From assembly GCF_022605725.1 (NCBI RefSeq), contig NC_065551.1, positions 31,062,001 through 31,126,000 on the forward strand: a stretch of DNA of 64,000 nt, given 5' to 3'. A program made the translations under genes and the position numbers. The notes beneath the pieces were generated by a model. It saw only the letters and a list, made by a program, of their open reading frames with translations. It was not told the origin of the DNA and ran no database searches. Below, one piece after another: positions 47,267 through 58,600 of this stretch. Numbering within the stretch: the stretch's first letter is position 1; every line of letters starts with the position of its first letter. This DNA is from Anthonomus grandis grandis (Eukaryota; Arthropoda; Insecta; Coleoptera; Curculionidae).

Positions 47267-48301
47267 TTATGTTTTAAACAAAATATCATTAAGATGTCCA
47301 CCTCGGCTATGTCGGCAGACGTTCAGACGATGAACCCAATTTTCAATCATTTTTTCTAACAAATTGGGCTGAATTTCGCGAATAACCCTAGTTATGTTAA
47401 CTTTCAACTCATTGATGGTTTGAGGATTGTTAGAATACATCTTCGACTTCACATATCCCCAAAGAAAAAAGTCCAGGGGAGTAAGATCACAGGACCTTGG
47501 TGGCCAGTTGATATTGCCATGTCGCTTGTGGCTCGGGCGGTGTGTGATATTGCTCCGTCCTGTTGAAACAAATTCTGTCCGAAGTCTCCATCATCAATTG
47601 CAGGCCAAAAAAAGTTTGTTATCATGTCGCGGTAGCGCTCTCCGTTGACTGTCACAGTACGCCCCCCTGAATCCTCAAAAAAGTATGGACCGATAATTCC
47701 ACCGACATGCAAACCACACCACACAGTCACTTTTAACGGGTGTAATGGCACCTGTACTAATTTCTGGGGATTGTTCTGACACCAGAAGCGGCAATTTTGC
47801 GTATTGACAACGCCACTAAGACAAAAATGGGCTTCATCTGAAAGGATGATTTGTTTCCCAAAATCGGCATTTTGTTCCAACTGCAACAGGGCCCAGTCGG
47901 TAAACGTTCTTCGCAAACCATGGTCAGCAGGCTTCAATTCTTGAGTTAGAACCATCTTATGTGGATATAGGCCTAAGTGTTTCTTCAAAATGCGCCACAG
48001 AGACATTGGTGAAATGCCTAATTGCTGAGAACGGCGCAAAACAGACACATTGTTATTCGCGTCAACACTTTCTCTTGCAGCGGCGATATTTTCAGCGGTC
48101 CTTGCACTTTTTTTGTGGCGTTGGTGGCTTATTATCCAGAAGAGTGTACTCCCGTTCAAACTTATTAATTGTGCGCCTTATTGCAAGCTCAAAAGGCCGT
48201 CCACGATGGCTAAAATCTTCTCTAAGAGCACGATAATAGGCATTTTCGTAATACCTTTTCATGATAGATATACGTTGCTCTTGACTTAAACGATTCATCA
48301 T
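47267..48301 (-). pseudogene. DD41D-type mariner transposase, minus strand, internal deletion
   Basis: The minus strand starts MNRLSQEQRISIMKRYYENA at 48298-48301. It continues RRTINKFERE, SARTAENIAAARESVDANNN, LRRSQQLGISPMSLWRILKK, IILSDEAHFCLSGVVNTQNC (first Asp), VTVWCGLHVGGIIGPYFFED, NLFQQDGAISHTARATS (second Asp), then after a deletion WPPRSCDLTPLDFFLWGYVK in another frame (third Asp), and ends GGHLNDILFKT at 47267. About 25 residues between the second and third Asp are missing and the frame shifts. The long readable pieces suggest a younger copy than 34877-35948. Confidence 0.88.
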
Positions 48302-48849
48302 GAAATGTCAAAGTATACTTAACACAACTGACGCTTGATCCGCGTTTTGACACATACCATTTTGCGTACATGGCTCACTAAACTTCTATCACTTCTATTG
48401 GTAGGCCCATTATGTAAATGCAGTGCCTCTCTTCTTCTTCTGACTGATTTTTCCCTTTTTCTTTTTTTCCTCTATCTATTTCCTACTTTTATATTTATCA
48501 CTTATTCTTATAGCAAATTTAGATTTATCTTTACATTTTATTTATTTTGTGGCCTCGACATCCACTTACCAAAGGTTACAACCACAGAACTATTAGCCTT
48601 AAATTTGTTAGGATGCTAAGGAAATCGCCCTGTTATCCGCATAATTTTTTTTCCAGCGGTGTACAGTTTATATGGGCTATTAAACGTTATTATTACTATT
48701 ATTTTTATTTAGTGTTTTTCCTACTTTTATCAGAGTTGTCATTTAATTTTTATTTGAATAACGATGCAGGTTTCATTATGCTACATATAGCGTAATAAAA
48801 TTTTTGAAAATACGATTCTATTTTGTGTATATATTTCGCCTTTAAGCAC
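48302..48849. other. unassigned
   Basis: Flank of the transposase copy. Overlapping short frames carry no motif. Confidence 0.35.
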
Positions 48850-48882
48850 CTCTCTACGCATAATGATCGATTCCCCAACCTG
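48850..48882 (-). repeat. right end of the CAGGTTGGGGAATC TIR family
   Basis: The reverse complement from 48882 reads CAGGTTGGGGAATCGATCAT and then TATGCGTAGAGAGGTGCTTA. This closely matches the left end at 40274. The two may bracket one heavily invaded element of 8.6 kb or be independent copies. Confidence 0.65.
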
Positions 48883-49522
48883 TATACAAAATCAATATAT
48901 GTACCCATTTATACACAAGCGAGAAATTATGAGTAGAAATGACATAATTTGATCAGAAACTATGAATATGCCTGGAAACTGTGCATGTTTACTGCGCAAC
49001 ACTTTATATGATATTTAGGCATAAAAATCTTATAATTTAATTTTTCCAGAAATGAAGGAAAAGTGTATTGTTTTATTATATGACTATATGGGGATATAAG
49101 GTTAAATATTTTTTATCAGTGCTAATAACTTTGTACATAATGATAGGCTCTACATAGATGTTTTGATTGAAATTAATATTTTGATACTTAATAATATTAA
49201 TGATTTGATGTTTTTATTATTTTAGTGTAAAGTTTAAAAGATTAACCTACATAACCGGAATCTTACAAAATATTAATACATTATTTATGAAGCTGACTAT
49301 AATAACTTTTACTTATCAGAACGGAAAGCGGTACACCGTTTTACTACCTATACGTTGCTCGCGTTGTTGTATACAAATTTGTAGGTTAAGGTGTAAATAA
49401 TACACTCAAGTTACTTACTTGGCAATAAAAACAAATAATTAGATCACTTACAATAATCATGTTTATGGATAGATTAATTAATAAATTGTGACGTTTGCGT
49501 GCGTGTGTATTTTTATAAAAAT
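48883..49522. other. upstream region of the TULIP-like gene
   Basis: AT-rich. No clear TATA/Inr pair could be chosen. Confidence 0.35.
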
Positions 49523-49558
49523 ATGGACAGTTTTTGGTTTTTTGTGGTTGTTTTGTGA
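49523..49558 (+). promoter_or_regulatory. short upstream ORF with signal-peptide-like content
   Basis: ATG at 49523 gives MDSFWFFVVVL and then TGA, 17 nt before the main start and in another frame. The peptide looks like a truncated secretory signal, which the main start lacks. It may be a uORF or the remnant of a lost leader. Confidence 0.35.
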
Positions 49559-49575
49559 TTTTTTAGTTAAATTAA

Positions 49576-49665
49576 ATGAGCGAAATGGTCGTTTCAGAAT
49601 TGACTGGTGAATATGTGGAGTTCCTCGAGCAGTTCCGGCCTGTCATTCAGGAAAATATTGTTTCG
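49576..49665 (+). CDS. TULIP-like gene exon 1
   Basis: 30 codons, MSEMVVSELTGEYVEFLEQF onward, ending IVS before the donor GTAAGA (phase 0). The preceding in-frame codon is TAA (49573-49575). Confidence 0.75.
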
Positions 49666-52600
49666 GTAAGAATATGCTATTATAGTAAATAAGTATTGAC
49701 AACGTTGACTTATTGAACTTTTACTTTAATTATATGCACTTTAATAACATGATACAGTAATAAAACTAAACTTTTTCGACTAGCTTAAAGCATCGCAAAA
49801 AATTTTTAAGATTATTTAAAAATGAAACATCCCTTAATGAGACTTCTTTCCTTTTTTACAACTTTTGTTTTTCATTATTACAAATTCATTTGAATTAAAG
49901 CTATGTCTAATTTTATAATTTTATCCCTTGTCATTTTTGACACCAAACAAGCATTCGTTTAATCTCCCTGGATTACCTTAGTCAAGAGTTTGATGTTCCG
50001 AGGGTCTAATTAGAACGATTTCATATTTTCATTAACTCCATTACGTTATTAAAAAATAAGGTTTTTTTAAAGTTTGTGTTAAATTATATTTTTAGATAGT
50101 CCACCTACGTAGGGGCCATGATAAAAAGTAGTACGGAAAATTTCAAGAACGACGATTATATTTTCTAATAATTTTTACTTATATATATAATAATATAAGA
50201 TGAAAATATGAATCTATTAATTTTATTAAAAAAAAAAACATTTTTTTAACAATATGCGAAATGTTTCTTGATCAATTTACGACCACTCTGATTTAATAAT
50301 GATAAATAGTTGTTATTAATGTTTTATATGGAAAATCCATTTGAATATGGCGATCTGAGATGTCTCAAGAATAGGATGGCTATTTAGGTTCAATCCTTGG
50401 TCCATTTTGGACATCAATTTCCAATGTTCAAGGATGTCCAAGGATTGGACATTGGAAGTTGATCTATTTTGCCCTATCTGGACTGACTGGTCTGTCCTAG
50501 ATAGGAAAAATCCTCCACAGACCAATAAACCATATTTTATGCTCCATAACTTTTTTGTATAGAAACTGGATTCATTGCTTCTTTTTTTAGATCTTTCTTG
50601 GTTTCGTATAAAAATAGTTAAAAGAGAAGCATATAATTTTTCTCGATAGCCAGTTGATTTCCAGCAAACTCTATTGAGAGCTTTCTTGATAGAACAATTT
50701 TTCAATAAAGACATTCATCAAAGAGCCTCCTTCTTAGCATTCTACGAGGGTGGCTCCAGAAGTACCCGGTCTGACCTAGAAATGTCGGTAGTAGTTTGGA
50801 AAATATCAGTGTATTAGAAAGTATACAATCTATAAAGCATATGTTTCAAGTTTGAAGACGCCACGTTGTTTAGTATTTGTTTGGCAGCCATCAATAGTGA
50901 ACGTTTTCAGTGAATTTGTGAAAATGGAGAAAATTGGTCATCAAATACTTTTATTTGAAAGGCCTCAGCCCAACCAATATAAAAGCTGAACTGGATTCTA
51001 CTCTGGGTGATTCTGCTCCTTCGTTATCAACAGTAAAATATTGAGTAGCAGAGTTTAAACGAGGCCGTACGAGCTGCCAAGACGAGCATCGCAGTGGTCG
51101 ACCAAATGAGCTGACAATTCCAGAAGTTTTTAAAGAAAATTCACAAAGCGGTACTGGATGATCGTCGACTGAAAGTGTAGCTCGCGGTAATAGTACGCAT
51201 TTCAAAAAGTGCGGTACATTGCATATAAACTGAAAATTTTGACATGAGAAAGCTGTGTGCAAGATTGGTGCCGCGTTTGCTCACGCTCGAGCAAAAAGAG
51301 TGTCGTGAAGATGTTTCAATTGAGTGTTTAGCGAAATTTAATAGCAACAAAGCAGAATTTTTGCGTCGTTTCATAACCATGGATGAAACATGGATCCACT
51401 TCACACCTGAAACAAAAGAACAATCAAAACAATGGACTCAAAAGGGAGAACCGGCTCCAAAGAAGGCGAAAACCGTTTCATCTGCAGGCAAGGTCATGGC
51501 GTCGGTTTTTTGGGGTGCGCGAGGGATAATTTTCATTGACTATTTTGAAAAAGGTAAAACTATCAACGACGAATATTATGCGAACTTATTGCAACGTTTG
51601 AGCGTAGAAATCAAGCAAAAACGGCCGCATTTGGTTAAGAAGAAAGTATTGTTTCACCAGCTAACAAATCCGTTATTGCAATGGCCAAAATTAACGAATT
51701 AAAGTTTGAATTTCTACCTCATGCACCCTATTCGCCAGATTTAGTCCCCTCAGATTATTTTCTGTTTCCAAACTTAAGAAACTGGCTCAGTGGTCAAAGA
51801 TTTTCCAACGATGAAGAAGTGATGTCTGCAGTTAATGGCTATTTCGAGGCGCAAGACAGTTCTTATTATAAAAAGGGTATCGAACTTATAAAATATCGAT
51901 GGAAAAAGTGTATAGAGTTGAAAGGAGATTATGTTGAAAAACAAATAGATTTTTTTCCAAAATTTTCGTGTTTTCTTTCTTGCGTCGGGTACTTCTGGGA
52001 CCACCCTCGTACTTGTCACGTAAATCCCATATTTCTCTAGTATCTTGATCTAATTTATCTGGAACTATTTGTGGGATCAAGTTTTAATATTCTTTAAATA
52101 GTCTTATCAAATTGAGAAGTAGTTTTACGAGGGCAAATTTCGCTTTGCAACTAATGACATTTTTCTTTTCATTTTCCTTCCATCTTAGCATGATAAATTA
52201 GAATAATCATTGAATACTAAAAATAGACAAAATATTTTCAACCATAAACTTTGTCACTAATTTCTTAGGTGCAATAAAAAGGTTACAAACACATAAAAGG
52301 CACCAAACAAATTTATTATTTATTAAAATATAATAAATCTAAAGGCTCACTATCCTATTATATAAGATCCGGTAGGGATATACGGATGTATTGTATTCTA
52401 GAAGTGGTCTAACCAAATTATTACAGATCAATAAACGATTTATAGTCCTTGATCTATTTCTTGGTATTTTGCTCTTGTAATCCGAGATCCTGATATTAAC
52501 TTTTTAATTCTTTATAATCGTAGACACAAAGGTCGGCTAAATAATGATGGTTAATGGCCATTTAAGCATCTAAAAAAATAAAGTCATAAAGTGAGATAAA

Positions 52601-55600
52601 AGACACTGTTTTATGCCCCTCTTCACTCCTACATAACTGAAAATTGAAGATAAGCTCCATACAAACTATATCAGAATATTCAACTGAATCAATAGTACAC
52701 GGTTTAATTGTATCCATTAAACAACAAATCTTTCCAAACGATTGGAAATCATTGCCTTGGACTTTTAAATCTGGAAGTACATTGTCCAAAATTTGAATAA
52801 ATAAAAATAGATTCTGGATGCATGAAAAGAATGTATTCGCCAGGAAGAATGAATTAAGTAAAATCTTACACAGTAGAGAGGTTTTAGGTAAACAACCAGT
52901 TATTGACAATTCACCAATCATTGACACCATTCTACAATTTTCCCTAAAATAAGAAAACGCATTTGAATTTCATATTAAATGTGAAACCTATGCAATCCTC
53001 TGTAAATCTGGCAACCCTGAACATATTTCCAGAATTTTCTGGTCATTTTGTCAGGTCAGTTCATGTTGTAAACCCGTGTTCCAAATTTTTGGTGTTTTTT
53101 GTGCTCCTTAGTGTAAAAAATAAGGTAAGTAAATTTTTGTGACCCATTTTAAAAATTTATCATTAGTATGTATTGTTATTTTCTGTGGTTTATTTTTGTT
53201 TAAAAAGTTAAAAGTAGATAAAATAAATTAAAAAATCTCCCCATATTTATTTGTTTACAAAAAAGTGGAGGTGTCAATAACTGGTTTCAAGGACTATTCC
53301 TTCCACCAGTTATTAACACAACTGTCAACTATTGGTTTTTAATACTTTTGACCAATCACATTTTGAGTGTGAAATACGTATCAAGACAATGTTGCCAATA
53401 TTTCATTGTTTTCAAACAAAGTAGGGAAACCAGTAATTGACACAAGTGTCAATTACATCAAATGTTCCAACTCCTTTTAAGAAGGCGTTATTTTGGCCCG
53501 ACCCAAAACCTCAAACAAAAAAAAGGAAAATGAAGGAAAAAATTCCATCTGTTGTCACCTCTGACGCATGGCGAAGGTATCACGCCAAAAAAGAAAACGA
53601 GAAAATAAAGAAAATAGAAGAAAAAGCAAAAAGGAAATTTGAAAGGGAACAAAAACTTTTAAAGAAGAAAGAGAAGCCACAAGAAGAGAGTTCTGGTGAG
53701 GAAGAAGAATGAATAGAGAGTGGAAATAGTTCGGATGATGTATACCCCTTTGAAGATCGAAACAAATCATTTTGCCAAGTTTTTAACGGAGACATTCAAA
53801 TAGGAAATTTTATTTTAGTGAAGTTTCTTGGCGGCAAAAGAAAGAGCACTACATACCTATATATTTGTATTGTGCAGGAACTAGTTGACAATGATGACAT
53901 TAGGGTAATGTCATTGACATCTTTGGGTGGAGACAAAAAAATTTTTGTGTGTGATGGAAAGTGTCATATATAAAAAAAATAGTGTTATTGGTGTGTTGCC
54001 TACCCCTGATTTAGTATCTTCTGGTGAGCGAATTAAATATGAATTCAAATCACTTGTGGATGTTTTTGAAGCTGAACTACTAAAACAAAATAATATATCA
54101 AGGCCAATGCATGTCATTGTATGCATGTGCATAGATGTTTGTATTTCAGTATGTTTAAATGAAGCTTTTGTAGTATATTTCCAAAATATACAATATCACA
54201 GTACTTTTAACTGGTCTTTTATTAGTATCTACTACTGGCTTTCAATCATTGGTTTTTTTGGATATGATGATGTCAATAACAGGTATTTTGACAAAACTGA
54301 TTTTTAATATTTTTTGCAATGCATATTTATATTCTTAAAGCGTTTCGTTGTATTAATTGCTTAAAGGAAACATTAAACTATATGTTGTAGCAAAATTTTA
54401 CTAAAAAATATTTATCATGATTTTCATGGGGTATTTCATGAAAATCACTCGAAGAAAATCACCCTTGTACTGTCAATAAGTTGACGCGAGATTTAAATTA
54501 AAGAAAATATTTGTAAATAAATACGATGAACATAATTATGTAATAAGTGTGTAAATAAATTAGTATACTATTTTGTGCAATCGAGTATTTCATTCAGTCC
54601 TTGAAGAACGATAAAAACGCCACATTATATTATATTAGTTCTGAAATGCATTGTATAAAGGTATACTTTATTGCGCTTTTATCTCTCAGGTAATAAATGG
54701 TTATAGCCCGTTTACAGCAAAACCAAAACCAACTTTTAGTTATCTCTCAAAACATAATTAAAATTAAGACTCCCATCTATTTCATAACAAAACTACGTAA
54801 CGTAGACTCCTGCTGCTTGCGGCCGCCTAATTACGTTTACCACTTAAAACGAAATTGGATTTTACGTTTCCAGGCCTTCAACAACGAAATGGCACGCAAC
54901 CATCGGCGAAAGGACTTCATCAAGACAGTCCATAACTTAGACGCCATATTGTTATCTTTGGATAACACGAAAATGTAAGTACTTTTTAATTTAAACTTTT
55001 AATTGATTAGGCTTAAGTTAATGCTTTAGGTAAAGTCAATGTTTTGTATGTAAATAGGACACAATTTTACATTCTGATCATACGGTATGAGACTTTATAA
55101 CGGGATATAGGATAAGCCAGAGAAAGGCAATTGCAGAATCAGGAATTAACTAGAAAGCCATTGATCCGTTTCGGATGACAGTGCAATATTAATTTTGATT
55201 TGCTGGCTGGTCGTTTTATAATAATTGGATGACGGTACTTTGATTTTGTTTGCTAAAGAAATGTGTGATATGGGAGAAATTTAATTTACCTAATTAAAGT
55301 CCGAAGTAAGGTGTCGAATTAAATTCGAGATAATCAATTTTAACAAGCGTGAGAGTGTTTTTATGTGGTATCCTGACTAAAGAGTCTACTATTGAGATTT
55401 TTCCAGCTGATTTTTCATGTCAACTAATCATTCAATTACCCCTAATTGTACTGATAATGTTCAATATTATGGAAGTAACTATTTAATTCAAATTCAAATT
55501 CAAAAACTTTTTATTTATCCCAAAATAAATTACACTTCATATTTAAATATAACAATAATCTCGGTTGATGATAAATAAAGGATTACCCTGCGATTAATAA

Positions 55601-58600
55601 ACCGATTCACAAGTCTGGAACTTATTTTCAGAAATGTGTAGAGCGCCCCAAAAACTAAAACCTATAAAAAACTAAAACCTAAAGAAAAAAAAATCACTAT
55701 TTATACTTAACAATAAAGTTAATAATTTTCAGTTTATGACAATAATTTTGGTATCCGGTCAAGCACAAGAACCCCCCATAGGTCACTAGGAGAATAGCAC
55801 TAATAATTCATTATTATTTATAAATTGGACTGACAGAGAACGCACAGATCTAGCCACAAGTAGTCAGATAATTTCAACATTTTCTCACATTTTCATTAAA
55901 TTGTACGTTGCTCTTGCAAAAGTTTATTTTTAATGTGTTTTGAAAATGTAGATATTGCTAAAGTTTTTTTTTTCAATTGGAATATTGTTCCATATTTGAG
56001 GTGTAACAAAAGCAAATTTAGTAGCAGCTCTGTATCGGAAGCCGAAGATTTTAAATTGCTGATTTTTGCATATTCGTAGATTTTGGGTGCTTCTTATGAT
56101 TATCTTCCTTCTGAAAGTTATTGAACGAATGTCGGTATATCAATTCAGAGTACTATATTTCTTACTTTGAGTCTACAATTAATAGACCTACAGGTTTCTG
56201 TCACTGTTCTTCAAAAGCGATTAATTTTTTGAACAAATATACATTATATTCTAAGTCAATCAACTTTATCTCGTAAAGATCTGTCTATAGTGAAAGAACC
56301 TACAGTTAATAGGTCTGATTTTTGCCTTTTAAAATGCCTTTAATACCGTTCAATCAGCACTAAATCCCATTAGAGAAATTCGAGCTGTCTGTTGATGTTT
56401 TTTTTGAAATGGCAACTTAATTTCTTTTTGCAATTGTTGTTCTGGTATAGAGAGAACTCCGTGTGTCCGTGCGAAATTTATTTATTTTCATTTATTTATT
56501 TATTGAATATACGGAATATGGTTAATAGTAGTATACATATAGTAGTAATAAATTCGATCTAAACACTATTTAGAAAATTAAACAAAGATATAGAAAATGG
56601 TGGAAAAATCGAATTCTTATTTACATATCCCTATCTCAGTCTAAAAATAAGAAGAGGATGGTCATAAAATAATGTTTTTCAGGTGTAATTAGACACATTA
56701 CGAGAGAAAAGCACTATTTCCAGTCAATTCAAACACTATTTAGAAAATGAAACGATGATATAGAAATAGGTGGAAATACCGAATTGTCATTTATATATCC
56801 CTATCTCAGTTTAAAAATAAGAAGAGGATGGTAATAAAGCAATGTTTTTCGGGTGTAATTAGATATATTACGAGAGAAAAACACTATTTCCAGTCGATTC
56901 AAACACTATTTAGAAAAGGATACGATGATATAGAAAATAGGCGGAAATACCGAATTGTCATTTATATATCCCTATCTCAGTCTAAAAATAAGAAGAGGAT
57001 GGTCATAAAATAATGTTTTTTGGGTGTAATTAGACACATTACGAGAGAAAAACGCTATTTCCAGTCGATTCAAACACTATTTAGAAAATGAAACGATGAT
57101 AAAGAAGATAGGTGGAAATATTGAATTGTGATTTATATATCCCTATCTTAGTCTAAAAATAAGAAGAGGATGGGAATAAAATAATGTTTTTCGGGTATAA
57201 TTAGATACATTACGGACGAAAAACACTATTTCCAGTCGATTCAAATAGTATTTAGAAAATGAAACGATGATATATAAAATAGGTGGAAATACCGAATTGT
57301 CATTTATATATCCCTATCTCAGTCTAAAAATAAGAAGAGGATAGTAATAAAATAATGTTTTTTGGGTATAATTAGACACACTACAGGAGAAAAACACTGT
57401 TTTCAGTCGATTCAAACACTATTTAGAAAATGAAACGATGATATAGAAAATAGGTGGAAATACTAAATTGTCATTTATATATTCCTATCTCAGGCTAAAA
57501 ATAAGAAGAGGATGGTAATAAAATAATTTTTTTTGGGTATAATTAGACACACTACGGGAGAAAAGCACTATTTCTAGCCGATCCAAGCACTATTTAGAAA
57601 ATAAAACGATGATATATAAAATAGGTGGAAAAACCGAATTGTCATTTATATATCCCTATTTCAGTTTAAAAATAAGAAGAGGATGGGAATAAAATAATGT
57701 TTTTTAGGTATAATTAGACACACTACGGGAGAAAAACACTATTTTCAGTCGATTCAAACACTATTTAGAAAATGAAACGATGATATAGAAAATAGGTGGA
57801 AATACCGAATTGTCATTTATATATCCTTATCTCAGTCTAAAAATAAGAAGAGGATGGGAATAAAATGATATTTTTTGGTTATAATTAGACACATTACGAG
57901 ACAAAAACTCTATTTCCACGCAATTTAAAAAAATTACATCCACATAATACACCGTGAAACATAAAACACATTTTTTCATCATTATCATTTTTTCAATCAT
58001 ATTGCGCTCACATTGGCATTCACTATCAAGTAATCCATAATAGAACCGCTAGATTGATCGATGGGTATATATACGTTAAGTTCTTATAAAACACAGACTA
58101 AGCAGAAAATTATAATTAGGTAATATTTCAAAACGAAATTAAATTAGGTAACTTACCCTTTTTGGAATACGTACGCTTACCAGCTGATTGTATTTTAATT
58201 TTACCAGTATTAATCCTTTAGTCTCGCCTAACTGACATTTCGCATAAATTTTCTAGAGAAATAAGCAATATGAAACTTCCCTGGCTGCCTGACTTTAAGG
58301 TGATCAATTTGTCGGTAAACTTATGCAAACTCTGTCTGGATATCGACTTCAAATTAGGTGACCTGACAGTTCACGGTAACTTTGAAACGAATAATATGGC
58401 CCTGCAAAAGGTGCTGCCTGTATCTAGTAACGGAGATATTAGGTGAGTGAGTGAGTATTCACCAACAACATTTTAAACTGAACAATGTATAAATAAACCC
58501 AAATTCGAGTTTGCTCTAAAAGCAATTTATTGAATAAATAAAATGTTTTCCTTTTTAGTATTACTTTCCACGATATATCGGTAACAGGCAGAGTAGGAAT

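Noticed and set aside
47961..48289. Two plus-strand ORFs
   Set aside because: Antisense shadows of the minus-strand transposase at 47267-48301.
40274..48882. A single 8.6-kb transposon bounded by matching inverted ends
   Set aside because: The ends match over only about 50 bp and belong to a high-copy family. The interior contains several unrelated relics, so independent copies are just as likely.
52562..52930. 122-codon minus-strand ORF
   Set aside because: No domain recognised, no splice partner, and it begins within the repeated CCAGTTATTGACA motif region. Kept only as a note.
56828..57013. 61-codon plus-strand ORF
   Set aside because: Lies wholly within one unit of the 171-bp satellite.
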